Assembly: GCF_963678635.1 (NCBI RefSeq)
Contig: NC_087064.1
Span: 13,921,599-13,985,598 of the forward strand
Reading direction: 5' to 3'
Length of the DNA: 64,000 nucleotides
Source: Symsagittifera roscoffensis
Taxonomy: Eukaryota > Xenacoelomorpha > Acoela > Convolutidae
This document shows positions 46,790-56,587 of the stretch, in pieces (positions within the stretch are counted from its first letter, which is position 1; every line of letters starts with the position of its first letter). Both the position numbers and the translations under genes were made by a program. The notes beneath the pieces are model-generated. The model searched no databases and was not told the origin of the DNA. It worked only from the letters and a program-made list of their open reading frames with translations.

Positions 46790-47004
46790 AATGACTTACA
46801 CGCATTTAGGTATTGAATCAACAAAAACCATACACAAAACTTATGATCTGGACAAAGGTTATTGAACACTGTTTTACGGTCTAGTTTGAAAAATTTTCTT
46901 GGGTTTTCAACTAAACTGCATTCATTATCTGTTTTTTCTGGAGATTTACGTCTGAAGAAAAACAAAGTAGATAGTACAGAGACAATAACAAAGAAAAATC
47001 CCAA
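46790..47004 (-). pseudogene. Small single-pass membrane protein remnant (Polinton copy 1)
   Basis: Starts with a hydrophobic stretch FFFVIVSVLSTLFFF, then RRK and a soluble tail with CPDHKFCVW. Copy 2 (53150-53330) reads the end as CPDHKFCVWDFVDSIPKR before GTAAGT, so copy 1 has a one-base frameshift after CVW. I do not know the family. It lies between capsid and protease genes. Confidence 0.4.
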
Positions 47005-47045
47005 AAAAATAAAATATTTTTATAGGAAGCTGAACACTCTAAAAT

Positions 47046-48367
47046 TTAAATACTTTTAGCAACTGTTCCGAATTTGTCAATTTGAACATTTGATAGTCTT
47101 TCTCCCAAGACTATCACTTCCGTTACTTGTTCCAAGGGAAATTGGAAAAACATTTCTAATCTCAGGCTTTCTCCACTAAGTTCTGGATAATGCAACTGTT
47201 CAGCTGCATCCTGTAAGGAGGTCAACTCAAACACAAGAATATTGTGATGTTGAAAATCTTCCATAGGAAGAGCTGGGAAATCTTCGTTAAACTGCATTGC
47301 TTTCATTGTTGTAGCATAAGGACGACAAGGAGAAGTTGTATCTAATGAAACAATTGCTCTTTCACCCCGAATAATTCTCAGCTCTCTCAAATGAAATTGT
47401 TGATAGCTGAAAGGGTTTTCATGAAAAGATCCTGCAACAGCTGAGTTTGTATTCATTGCAACAGCTATTCTTCTTATTGAATATATTTTCTTGTGTGAAT
47501 TGGTTTTGACGAAACGGAATGATTACGGTTCTTGCTATAGTTTCCATGTAATTGTATTGAGCAGGTTTTCTTGCAAGGTTCTCATGCAAACTATCATTGC
47601 AAGTATTGATGATTAGGTTCAGCTACTAAAATTTTTCTAGTAAACAGCGAACAATCAACAACTTTCAGACTGACATTTGGATTATCAGATAGCATATAAA
47701 AAATAGGTCTAGCTCGAATAAATTTAATTCGAGCTTGGGTATTTGGTAGCAACAATTTTTCGCTAGTAAACAAATCAATGGCGAGCCTACCATAGAGTGA
47801 AAAAGTTATCCCTGTTCCTAAGGAATTTCTTCTATCAGTGAATGGATGCATATCAAATCCATCAGGATATTTTGCAAAACTGTATCCATGACAAGCAAGT
47901 AATCCTTTATTACTCACTGCTGACGAGTTGAATTCGTTCGGTATTTGTGCCTTATGAGAATATAAACCATTGGCGTTGTAAACCATTGTATTGTTAAAAT
48001 AAACTTCACAGTTGGAGAATTTAGAATTTAGTAGATTGTTTACATAAGTTACGTAAGCTTGTGGCTCCTCATTTCAATCTTCCTCCGATTTTGCTTTATG
48101 TTCTGCTTTTTATTTTTTTGAAATTATCAAAAAATTTTCCTTGAACAATTGAAGCTTTAAATTAAGATGGGTATCACGCATATCGAAGTAAAGGTTACGA
48201 TCCGTTTCAAATTCAAACTCAATACTGCTTTCATCCAGAGAAGTACTGGGAAAAACTTCTTGTGTGTAAGATGACATAGTTTTTTCCAAAACTGGGACTT
48301 TATTAAAAACCTCCATCGAAGAATTTGTAAAAGCTCCGGACCAAAAATGACTTTTGTTTACACTCAT
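47046..48367 (-). pseudogene. Polinton major capsid protein (double jelly-roll), broken
   Basis: Three readings in order give about 440 codons. 48367-48110 is the N-terminal part, with SSIEFEFETDRNLYFDMRDT (the strand-rich N-terminal motif of this capsid family). 47986-47594 is the middle (LACHGYSFAKYPDGFD, IKFIRARPIFYMLSDNPNVS). About 47590-47457 bridges in another frame (ARTVIIPFRQNQF). 47456-47046 is the C-terminal part (FHENPFSYQQFHLRELRIIR, RPYATTMKAMQFNEDFP). This arrangement is typical of the Polinton capsid family annotated as F54H12.2-like in animals. Its ATG overlaps the stop of the core-like gene by ATGA at 48364-48367. Confidence 0.75.
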
Positions 48368-48737
48368 TTTATATTGTCAAAAATGTCTTTGCGAGAGCGA
48401 CTGTTTTTTGATCTACTTTTTCGAGAAATGGATCTGGTTCTACCTGATCTACGCTTAGATTTCTTTTTTCCACCTCCCAATTGTTTCCGAACTGTTTTTG
48501 TTCCCACATCTTTTGCAAATATTTTAAATTTTTGACGTCCACTAACAATTTCCCCAATCTCTGGAGCAGCAATTTCAAACAAATCTGCCCCAATTCATTT
48601 CGCAGCTGGGACTATATATTTTTTAATAAAGGGGATTGCAGTTCTCCCAAGAGTTTGTGCGAGAGCTCCAAAAACTTTTCCACGTTGTCTTGCATGCGCT
48701 CGAAAAATAGGGAAATCAACTGAATTTTGAGCAACCA
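48364..48737 (-). pseudogene. Basic core-like protein, one nonsense codon (Polinton copy 1)
   Basis: 124 codons. ATG at 48737, frame open except for TGA at 48595-48597, where copy 2 has AGA (Arg). Short hydrophobic and amphipathic segment (GRTAIP.IKKYIVPAAK), APEIGEIVSGRQKFK, then a Lys/Arg/Ser tail (KKKSKRRSGRTRSISRKSRS). The composition suggests DNA or capsid-core binding, as in adenoviral minor core proteins. The stop overlaps the capsid start (ATGA). Confidence 0.65.
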
Positions 48738-48865
48738 TTTCGAATGAAAATTAAATCAGCTTTTTACTTTGGAGATGAATGGAATACAACGCAATAAAGA
48801 AGTTTTTGTATCACCGACTATGTTATGTTCTATAATATCACTATATATCTTCAAAGAGTGTATTT

Positions 48866-49314
48866 TTATAATGTCTCAAGAATACTGAGATTATGTGGTC
48901 CTTTTCCTATCATTATAGCACCTCTTTGATTTTGTTCTAAATCACAACCAAAAATGTGACTCAAGTCAGAATTTTGAATAATAAACACTAATTGATTCTC
49001 AGATAAATGAACGGAAATTTTTGAGTAATTTTATCTACTGATACATAGATTCCGTTATATTCAAATGCTTGAGCACCTAAACTTTCTCGAATTTTGTTGT
49101 TCATGGCTACAACTATATCAACAAAACTCGGATACAATCCTGGTTCAATATGCATCGGTACAATTTTTCTTTTTTCCTCAGAACTTTCTCTATCATCTAC
49201 GAATGTAAACTTTCCCTCAGTAACATTTTGGTACAAAGAAGCGTAGGATATTTCTGAATTAGCAACCACCCATTCTCTTTTCGAATTCATTTGTTCGGGT
49301 AGAAATTTGTTCAA
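48866..49314 (-). pseudogene. Penton-like minor capsid protein fragment (Polinton copy 1)
   Basis: N-terminal part 49314-48988 reads REWVVANSEISYASLYQNV, IEPGLYPSFVDIVVAMNNKI and AFEYNGIYVSVDKITQK. After a one-base shift the frame continues ENQLVFIIQNSDLSHIFGCD and NQRGAIMIGKGPHNLSIL to TAA at 48866-48868. W-EVALxEI-like opening, Y-S..I...N and the late L-LS-DL-HI-G block are features of the Polinton penton-like protein. Shorter than usual; the N-terminus may start upstream. Confidence 0.6.
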
Positions 49315-49374
49315 AAAAAACTAAGACTATGATTCGAATAACAATGATTTACCTCTATTCTGAACATATTCTCA

Positions 49375-50292
49375 GCTATTTTTCATAAAATTTTCCCAGA
49401 ACTTTTCATTGTAGAGATCTTTGATGATGTATGTAGACGGTTTTCTAGTAGATATTGCCGAAATTTCGAAAATTTCATCTCTAAATTGTGGTTTGTATCC
49501 TTTTCGGAACGGAGTTTTATTCTTTGAAATTCTCACTCTGTCTTCAATGTTGAATTTTAGTTTCTTATACCTTGTTAGAGGTTTATTGTACAGAATTGAG
49601 AGGAAATCAGTACTCTTAAAATCTTTATGTCATTTCCCAATAGATTTTTTGACGCAACAATTCATTGTAGACACAAATTGCGGCAACTTGGAATGAATTT
49701 TTCACCAGGATCTTCTATATAGCATTAAGTGTTTTAATGATTGAATGACTCTCTCTGCAAATGCAGCTTTTGTTTCATTCATTGTCGAGTAAACTTCAAT
49801 TTTTTTTCCTTGCAAAATTTTTTGAAAGTTCCCCCATATTCTTTTCAACCCAAAGCTTTTCAGGAGTGTTTTTTCGAGAGATTATTTTTTTAAAAGCTTG
49901 CAAAGTGTCCTTGGCATATTTAGTTTTCATTGTTTGAACTCTGACAAATCGCGAAAAAACATCACCAATAAATACTTGACTCCAATGTTTTGACTCGCTA
50001 GTTTATCCACAAATGCCGCCAAATTCATACGCCAAATTTCATTGATATATTTTGAAAAAGCTCGAAGCCTTCGAAAACGTCTGATTGGGGGACCAAATTT
50101 TGTATAAGATATCTTGCTTTCTAAAAATTGTTCTACTTTCTTTTTTGACAATCCGCTTGCTTTACTCAAGTTTCGCACAGAACCGTACGCAGCTCTACCC
50201 CTAGAATACAATCTGTTCAGACTTACTTCTTCAAATTTTAAAAGGGATACGAGTTCCTCTGTCTTTCGCTTTGGCATTTTTGTTAATAACAA
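49375..50292 (-). pseudogene. Polinton retroviral-type integrase, broken
   Basis: 50292-49927: RAAYGSVRNLSKASGLSKKK, SKISYTKFGPPIRRF (N-terminal region), then IWRMNLAAF at the first DDE Asp position (Asn here) and GVKYLLVMF. Next frame: EKLWVEKNMGE, where the second Asp is Glu. Next: GKKIEVYSTMNETKAAFAER with the third catalytic residue Glu kept, then IQSLKH. The C-terminal SH3-like end, 49563-49375, reads KFNIEDRVRISKNKTPFRKG and KPSTYIIKDLYNEKFWE. At least three frame changes and two catalytic substitutions make it inactive. Confidence 0.75.
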
Positions 50293-50386
50293 GTTTAGGT
50301 GGAACTTGAGTTGCTTCCAAAATGGTAAAGTAAATATCGGGAAAGTCGGTATTTTTTCGCTTTAGTGCGCACACAAAGTCTACAAT

Positions 50387-50840
50387 TTATTCTTTTGTGT
50401 CTCGGTTATCTAATATGATATTTTCTGAATGACTTAGTCTAATTCTGGGAATACTCAAAATTAAATCAATAAGGTGCTTATTGATACTCGTTTTCAACTT
50501 TGCATTTACAGCACTGAAAATAGAATCAAATTCTCTTGGTACAATCTCTTCTTTTATTCCAATTTTGGTTTTTTTTTGGAAGTGTACTTTGTGATTGATA
50601 AATTGAGTAAGGAATTGGAACAAACTGATCCATACTACGTCAATCGTTTAATGACAAAAGGAGTGATAACAGATATTAATTGTAAAACTTTTGGCGAGCT
50701 TAAAATAGTTATCCATTTATGCTGTGAAGTTCTTTTTCGTGTGAGTTCTGATTTTTCTCTTCGATATTTTTTTAAGTATTTTTTTTTGGAGATCCTTTAG
50801 CTCGCCTCGTAGCAAGTTTACTAGACATTCGCTTGGGAAT
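50387..50840 (-). pseudogene. Polinton-associated ORF of unknown function
   Basis: Readings 50835-50640 (basic, with KYRREKSELTRKRTSQ-like residues, frame-broken) and 50623-50387 (FITQ-like start, IGIKEEIVPREFDSIFSAV, LIDLILSIPRIRLSHSENII). It lies between integrase and ATPase on the same strand, so a Polinton gene is likely. Family not recognised. Confidence 0.4.
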
Positions 50841-50972
50841 TGAATGAAACTTTTTGGACAATGGAGGATGAAATGTTTTTGAAGTTTTTGGGAAAATGTT
50901 TAAAATATAGAGACGTATTGTATGCTCATCGTCCAAAAACTTTACTTCTGATCCTGCTGGTAGACAAAACTT

Positions 50973-51575
50973 TCATGGAATTGAAACACTGTTTGCGCAA
51001 TATTTTAGCAAATCAACTGTTTTTGGAGAAGAATCAATGAGTAAATGAACATAAGGAGTAGATGTTGCATCTTGATACCAATCATTCAATTCTGATCTTA
51101 GACCTGGCTGTTGACTTAAGGTTTTGATTTGTAAAACATCTCTCGGTGACTTTAACAAGACTATACGTGTATTTTGTAACTAATTATCTCTTCCCAATCT
51201 GCTTTGATGAAACAAATTATGCCTAATATATATTGTATTCAGTCCCCTGTGTCTTCCAGCAGTAGCAACTTTTACAAACTGCTTAGAGTTTGAAATTTTT
51301 TCACAAGAGTCATCAATTATTAACAGGTATTTTGTTCCATTATTGAGAAGAATTTTAAATCCGTTCAAAGTCATCAACTTGTATAAATTTAAGTTTTTTT
51401 CTTTGCATTTGTTCTTAATGAGGTTGATAATGTTGATTAAAAAAAACATTTTGTCAAATTTTGGTTCAAATGTACCAATTTTTAACAAATCAAAAACAAG
51501 TTGCGATTGTCCAAATCCACTTGGTCCAACTAGCGAAATTAAAAATCGTTCCTGGGTAGAAAATTTTTTATTCAT
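50973..51575 (-). pseudogene. Polinton A32-like packaging ATPase, one nonsense codon
   Basis: FtsK/HerA-type genome-packaging ATPase. ATG at 51575; about 200 codons in one frame to 50973 except for TAG at 51180-51182. Walker A is GPSGFGQS, with Gln where the essential Lys should be. Walker B is KYLLIIDDS, followed by the sensor-like TAGRHRGLNTIYIRHNLFHQ. After the stop the frame continues LKSPRDVLQIKTLSQQ, TPYVHLLIDSSPKTVDLLKY. The start overlaps the stop of a small membrane ORF by ATGA. The Walker Lys loss together with the stop says inactive. Confidence 0.8.
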
Positions 51576-51719
51576 AGCTTTGGAGAAGGTAAAACATAAC
51601 CGACTGTACTTGATAAAATTGCTACCCAAACTGTTGTTTCTTCACATGTAGTGAATAACATTATTCGAACGATTGCAAATGCTAGTATTAAAACTATGAC
51701 AAAAAATGGCACATAAAAA
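51572..51719 (-). CDS. Small hydrophobic membrane ORF preceding the ATPase
   Basis: About 48 codons, too short for usual gene lists. A continuous hydrophobic segment (YVPFFVIVLILAFAIVRIML) is followed by CEETTVWVAILSSTVGYVLP and PSPKL; TGA at 51572-51574 overlaps the ATPase ATG. No ATG is visible at its 5' end, where TAA precedes the frame, so the start is lost or spliced. Position and coupling to the ATPase suggest a structural or membrane-associated Polinton component. Confidence 0.4.
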
Positions 51720-51910
51720 CTAAAAGAGATCTGTTACACGTACGTCCAAAAAACTTGCATGATTTTTGTTCATGATTCTCCTCATCAAAAACAAATTTTC
51801 CTAAATCTAATTGCTTGTCACATTCATCACCCATCTCAACCTTGGAATGAAAAAATTGATAATGATTAATTTTTAAATTTCAAAAACACGATAACACAAA
51901 ACTATTTAGA

Positions 51911-52141
51911 TTATTTACAATTTATCAAAAAACATCGAGTCCATGTTCCGTATGCAAATGCTTTTCTTTCTGCACAGTGAGGAGTATTTGCATGACAAAA
52001 TGGGTAGTTGCTACGCCTCCAATCATACTCTTCATCTTTGAAAACTGTATTCTGAACTTTTGGGCATGCGTAGTCATCCAAGTTTGTACCCTTTGTTTCC
52101 AAAATTTCTGACAGAATTTTTTTTTTCATAAACTTTTGCAA
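51911..52141 (-). CDS. Cys/Trp-rich small ORF at the 5' side of Polinton copy 1
   Basis: 76 codons: MQKFMKKKILSEILETKG, then DYACPKVQNT, DWRRSNYPFCHANTPHCAER and FAYGTWTRCF. Four Cys and two His in the second half suggest a small metal-binding or disulfide fold. Not recognised. Open reading and position upstream of the ATPase on the same strand argue for an element gene. Confidence 0.45.
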   Translation of the reverse strand: MQKFMKKKILSEILETKGTNLDDYACPKVQNTVFKDEEYDWRRSNYPFCHANTPHCAERKAFAYGTWTRCFLINCK

Positions 52142-52744
52142 AACACTGAATTTTTAGGAAGAAAGGAATGTCCCATAGTTTGTCCATTTTTATAAACTCC
52201 TAACTGTTTCACTATTTTGTTTTCAATACATTCAATGTCCAAAACAACTAGACTGATGATGTAAACTATTTTTGCAAAAGTTTTTGGTTAAAGGTCTAAC
52301 AATTGAGCAACGCATATACTGATGAAGCAAAAATTTTAACATATAAACAGAAAAACAATCCAGTCACGTGACCAAGGAAGCAAGAACTTGGAAATCTAGG
52401 TAAAACATAACAATAACATTGTGTCGAAATGTCTAGTTTTTTTCGCAAAATTTTTGGCGTCCGTTATCTAATTGTTGAATATCACAGGTTAATTACGTGT
52501 GGATTGGGGAATGAAGTTCTTTTAATTAGAGTTTTGGTACACGGTAAGTCAATGGTAAGAGTTTTTGAGCAAAAACTTGGAATTTTTATGAAAAAATTTT
52601 TCAAAAAATCTTCAAAACACGATAAAATTTGTTATTATTCGACCTATTAACTAATATATTAGATATTCATATTATTTGAAACATCTACTTGAAAAAATGT
52701 TTAAACCTACTGAAATTTCAAAAAAGGTAGAATGTTTGAGAAAA

Positions 52745-53010
52745 AAGAATCCACACAAATTATCAGTTTTTTGTAGTTTTCTGGGAACCATTCGTTCATA
52801 TTTTTTTGTTAAAAAGAGTTAAGGTGTTATTTTTCGACCCAAAGAAACAGCAAAGTAATAAGTTTTGTCCAATCGATCTATCATGCTCTAGTGTTCCCCT
52901 CTATCCTTGCTTGGAGCTGAGTTAACAATTGCAAAAGAGTATTTTGTTAGTTGAGATACTTTATCAGGGGGGTAAGATCCCATGTACTTGAACCTGAGCT
53001 CAGGAATTCT
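52745..53010 (-). pseudogene. Adenain-like protease remnant (Polinton copy 2)
   Basis: Equivalent to 46390-46640. RFKYMGSYPPDKVSQLTKYS is open further upstream than in copy 1. The Trp codon after the catalytic GEH is TAG, and FADS is FAVS. A single TDNLCGFF block is present, frame-shifted. Confidence 0.55.
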
Positions 53011-53149
53011 TTCAAAAATGTTAAAGTTTTAGTTTGCAGGAGTAAAAAAATCCATTTTTGCAATTGTTTGCCAATTTACATTTAAAAACAAAGAAAAAAT
53101 TAGGTTATAGTGTAATTTAGGAATAAAAAAATTAATATTAATGACTTAC

Positions 53150-53330
53150 ACGCGTTTTGGTATTGAATCAACAAAGTCCCATACACAAAACTTATGATCT
53201 GGACAAAAGTTATTGAACACTGTTTTACAGTCTAGGTTGAAGAATTTTCTTGGGTTTTCAATTAAACAGCATTCATTATCTGTTTTAATTCTGGAAATTT
53301 AGGTCTGAAGAAAAACAAAGTAGATAGTAC
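53150..53330 (-). pseudogene. Small membrane protein remnant (Polinton copy 2)
   Basis: Counterpart of 46790-47004 with CPDHKFCVWDFVDSIPKR directly followed by GTAAGT, a possible splice donor. The hydrophobic start is present but frame-shifted. Confidence 0.35.
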
Positions 53331-53398
53331 AGAGACAGTAACAAAGAAAAATCCCAAAAAGTTAAAATATTTCTACAGGAACCTGAAAACTCTAAAAT

Positions 53399-53883
53399 TT
53401 AAATACTTTTAGCAACTGTTCCGAATTTGTCAATTTGAACATTTGATAGTCTTTCTCCCAAGACTATCACTTCCGTTACTTGTTCCAAGGAAAATTGGAA
53501 AAACATTTCTAATCTTAGGTTTTCTCCACTAAGTTCTGGATAATGCAACTGTTCAGCTGCATCCTGTAAGGAGGTCAAGTCAAACACAAGAATATAGTGA
53601 TGTTAAAAATCTTTCTTTTGTGCTTTTTCTTTTGTGAAAGCATCAAAAAATCTTCCTTGAAAAAATGAAGCTTTAAACTAAGATGGGTATCACGCATATA
53701 CAAGTAAAGATTACGGTCCGTTTCAAATTCAAACTCAATACTGCTTTCATCCAGAGAAGTACTGGGAAAAACTTCTTGTGTGTAAGATGACATAGTTGTT
53801 TCCAAAACTGGGACTTTATCAAAAATCTCCATCGAAGAATTTGTAAAAGCTTTGTACCAAAAATGACTTTTGTTTACACTCAT
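53399..53883 (-). pseudogene. Major capsid protein with internal deletion (Polinton copy 2)
   Basis: N-terminal part 53883-53600 (SSIEFEFETDRNLYLYMRDT) and C-terminal part 53587-53399 (LTSLQDAAEQLHYPELSGEN, VTEVIVLGERLSNVQIDKFG) are joined with roughly 280 codons missing. The gene start overlaps the core-protein stop by ATGA. Confidence 0.7.
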
Positions 53884-54254
53884 TTTATATTGTCAAAAAA
53901 GTCTTTGCGAGAGCGACTGTTTTTTGATCTACTTTTTTGAGAAATGGATCTGGTTCTACCTGTTCTACGCTTAGATTTCTTTTTTCCACCTCCCAATTGT
54001 TTCCGAATTGTTTTTGTTGCCACATCTTTTGCAAATGTTTTCAGTTTTTGACGTCCACTAACAACTTCCCCAATCTCTGGAGCAGCACTTTCAAATAATT
54101 CTGCCCCAACTCTTTTCGCAGCTGGGACTATATATTTTTTAATTAAGGGAATTGCAGTTCTCCCAAGAGTTTGTGATAGAGCTCCAAAAACTCTTCCACG
54201 TTGTCTTGCATGCCCTCGAAAAATAGGGAAATCAGCTGAATTTTGAGCAACCAT
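53880..54254 (-). CDS. Basic core-like protein, intact (Polinton copy 2)
   Basis: 124 codons uninterrupted from ATG at 54254 to the stop at 53880-53882. MVAQNSADFPIFRGHARQRG opens it. A segment LGRTAIPLIKKYIVPAAKRV (amphipathic) follows, then SAAPEIGEVVSGRQKLKTFA and a tail of KKKSKRR, SRSKNSRSRKD. It is the only undamaged structural ORF in the two Polinton segments. The role as a core or DNA-binding protein is inferred from composition and gene order. It overlaps the capsid ORF by ATGA. Confidence 0.7.
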   Translation of the reverse strand: MVAQNSADFPIFRGHARQRGRVFGALSQTLGRTAIPLIKKYIVPAAKRVGAELFESAAPEIGEVVSGRQKLKTFAKDVATKTIRKQLGGGKKKSKRRTGRTRSISQKSRSKNSRSRKDFFDNIK

Positions 54255-54381
54255 TTCGAATGAAAATTAAATCAACTTTTTACTTTGGAGATGAATGGAA
54301 TACAACGCAATAAAGAAGTTTTTGTATCACCGACTATGTTATTTTCTATAATATCACTATATATCTTCAGAGAGTGTATTT

Positions 54382-54657
54382 TTATAATGTCTCAAGAATA
54401 CTGAGATTATGTGGTCCTTTTCCTATCATTATAACACCTCTTTGATTTTGTTCTAAATCACAACCAAAAATGTGACTCAAGTCAGAAATTTGAGTAATAA
54501 ACACTAATTGATTCTCAGGTAAATGAAGGGAACCCTTTTGAGTAATTTTATCTACTAATACATTTGTCAGTACCAGTACAAAATTGTTTTTATCTAACCA
54601 AAGCAAATTTTTCATTTGATATTTTAAACATGCATAAGTTATACATTGTATTTGCAC
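54382..54657 (-). pseudogene. Penton-like protein C-terminal end (Polinton copy 2)
   Basis: LVDKITQKGSLHLPENQLVF, SDLSHIFGCDLEQNQRGVIM to TAA at 54382-54384, uninterrupted where copy 1 has a frameshift. Residues before VDKITQ (from about 54562 upward) are unrelated to copy 1, so the N-terminal part has been replaced or deleted. Confidence 0.55.
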
Positions 54658-54675
54658 TGGCGTCTCTGTCTTGCT

Positions 54676-54921
54676 TCATAATGATATGCTTTGTTGTATA
54701 ATATGAGCTCTGTTTTTTGTCACAGAATACACAGCTGGCCTCTTTCTTTCCTCAACAGAGTTTTCTACAGGTGAGGTTTCAAATTTTATTTCTTTTGAAA
54801 TCAGTTTTTTGCAATATGTCTTTAAATCAGATTCGTTTCGACAGTTTTTCACAGTTAAGCTCCGGAACGATATGGTGTCATCAGCAATTTTACCACAAAA
54901 ATAATGCTCAAATGATGGCAT
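54676..54921 (-). CDS. Short ORF next to Polinton copy 2, unknown
   Basis: 81 codons: MPSFEHYFCGKIADDTISFR, SDLKTYCKKLISKEIKFETS, VEERKRPAVYSVTKNRAHII. The charged C-terminal half looks protein-like, but no family is recognised. Same strand as the Polinton genes. Confidence 0.35.
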   Translation of the reverse strand: MPSFEHYFCGKIADDTISFRSLTVKNCRNESDLKTYCKKLISKEIKFETSPVENSVEERKRPAVYSVTKNRAHIIQQSISL

Positions 54922-54960
54922 ACGTTCATTTTGTCAATTGAACACTTGCTGAAAACAGAA

Positions 54961-56204
54961 ATAAACGGTTGCTGTGCAAAAATATTTATGTTCATCTTTA
55001 CTAAAAAAATATCAGTTTTCCAAGTCAAAAATCATTTTATCTTGTTTACATGTTTGAATGTTCAACACTTTCACTTTCACTTTCACTTTCACTGTCAGGC
55101 TGATGTTAGGCAGACAAAAATCTAGGAGTTTGTTTTTGGTTCGCAGGGAGTCTCTTTCCACGTCCGATACCACTATCTGGCTTTCAAAAATTTAGGCTCC
55201 CGAAGACGTCTGAAATCTAAAAATGGATAAAGTTTGTCTGGCGGGGGATCTCCCAGATTGGGCTTTTTGAGCAGTTGCGGCTTTAGAAGTGTTGCAGACG
55301 CCCCCCCCCCCCCTTTGGTATGAATTTCAGACATCCATTTTGGCTGACCGATCTTAAAATTGTTCTAACGGCGCTTTTGGCGCCAATACATGATAATTTT
55401 GAGGAAGAGCGCGCGCCCGAAAAAAGTTGTTGTCAAAATTTTTACTAAAATGCCTAAAAACCTCATTTTTGGCAGTTTTTTTTTCAAAAGTTTACCTGAT
55501 GTGCAGCGAATTTGGTCAAAATAGGGTCTTTATAGTGATTTGGGAGGAATTTAAAAACCATTTTGATCAACCTAATAACAGTTTTTGATTTTATTGAAAA
55601 TCCCTTTCTAGAGAAAAACTGAATGCACCCCTGATTTTGGTATAAGTGATTGTTTTTATAATTAAATTAGAATGATTGGTTTTGCGCCTGTTGTTGAAAC
55701 AACTTATCAAACTTTTAAATACATATTGCGTATTGTTTTTGCAGACAGAGCCGACTGGTGTGTTCTTATCCCTGGATCTTCATCGCAGTCTGTCTTATAT
55801 TCTCTTCTCTTCTCAACCTCTCCTATTTCTTCATACGCCAGAGTGATGACGTCACAGGAAGCAGCGAGGAGACAAGAGATCTGTTCAACCTCAGGACCGC
55901 TTTTTTTTTCCTTACTCGCGATCATATACTTATAATCAATATTATACTTATTTGATTATAATAATCATAATAATCATAATCGTAATAAAACTATTGGAAA
56001 GTCATAATAAAAATATGAAATTACTATTATGATTGCTGCAAGACTTTTGTCAGATGAAATAGAAGAAAAGTAATCTTAAATAACTTTTAGAATATATATC
56101 AACTGACATTAAAGTACATCCTTTAAATATTGCATTTTTGAAGGTAATTGATTGAAACAACAACAAATCTCAGGGTGTGCAATTTTTCTTAGAAGGGTAC
56201 GTAG
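54961..56204. other. Intergenic stretch
   Basis: Contains a (TTTCAC)n run at 55066-55093, a C-run at 55299-55312, dispersed repeat D1 copy 2 at 55338-55640, and a pyrimidine-rich stretch 55780-55835. No gene is supported; the overlapping short ORFs at 55672-55955 on both strands are likely chance. Confidence 0.45.
55338..55640 (+). repeat. Dispersed repeat D1, copy 2
   Basis: Diverged direct copy of 39236-39490, sharing GGCTGACCGATC, AAAATAGGGTCTTTATAGTG and GAAAATCCCTTTCTAGAG. The two copies flank the GT17 and Polinton region at about 16 kb distance. Confidence 0.6.
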
Positions 56205-56332
56205 AACGATTTGTGGAAAAAGGAAAAAGAGCCATTTAGGCAGGGGAAGTATGCACAGATGCATGAAGAGTATAAACAGACGTTTAACTTCACCGTCGAC
56301 CACAAGCAAGATCTGTGGAGCCATCAGCAGGT
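56205..56332 (+). other. Candidate coding exon
   Basis: A 42-codon open stretch NDLWKKEKEPFRQGKYAQMH then EEYKQTFNFTVDHKQDLWSH QQ ends at CAG|GTAAAA, a plausible donor, and is preceded by TACGTAG. Its composition is unlike neighbouring chance ORFs. No partner exon was found and the family is not recognised. Confidence 0.25.
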
Positions 56333-56587
56333 AAAACAAACTCATATCTTTCACCCACTTCGATCACGTTCAACTATCAAACCACCCCTTCCCCCGTTCA
56401 ATCACCCCTTCTCCCCATCCTACACTTCCATCGTCTCAGCTCGTCCATACACAACCCCCTTCACGTCTATCAGTTCCCCCTCCTAACTCATTGATGAAAC
56501 TGCATACGTTGGAATTGTGTGCCAGTCAACGAAATGATGTTTAATTTGAAAATTTATTAATATATATTTTTATTTTTCTCTTGCTTG

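Larger units (their letters stand above)
46056..52420 (-). mobile_element. Polinton/Maverick remnant, copy 1
   Basis: Minus-strand gene cluster carrying the hallmark Polinton set: packaging ATPase, retroviral-type integrase, penton-like minor capsid, basic core-like protein, double jelly-roll major capsid and adenain-like protease. The DNA polymerase is absent. The segment 46056-49046 is directly repeated as 52421-54562. No terminal inverted repeats could be paired, so the element is truncated. All enzymatic genes are damaged. Polintons are self-synthesising transposons related to virophages and adenovirus-like viruses. Confidence 0.85.
52421..54960 (-). mobile_element. Polinton/Maverick remnant, copy 2 (direct repeat of copy 1)
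   Basis: From TTGTGTCGAAAT at about 52421 the sequence repeats 46056-49046 in the same orientation, up to about 54562. It is about 0.85 kb shorter because the central part of the capsid gene is deleted near 53590. Sequence to the right (54563-54930) is unique and carries two short ORFs. Confidence 0.85.

Noticed and set aside
55066-55093. (TTTCAC)n as a telomere-like repeat
   Set aside because: Only about 4.5 units, internal, and not a known telomere motif.
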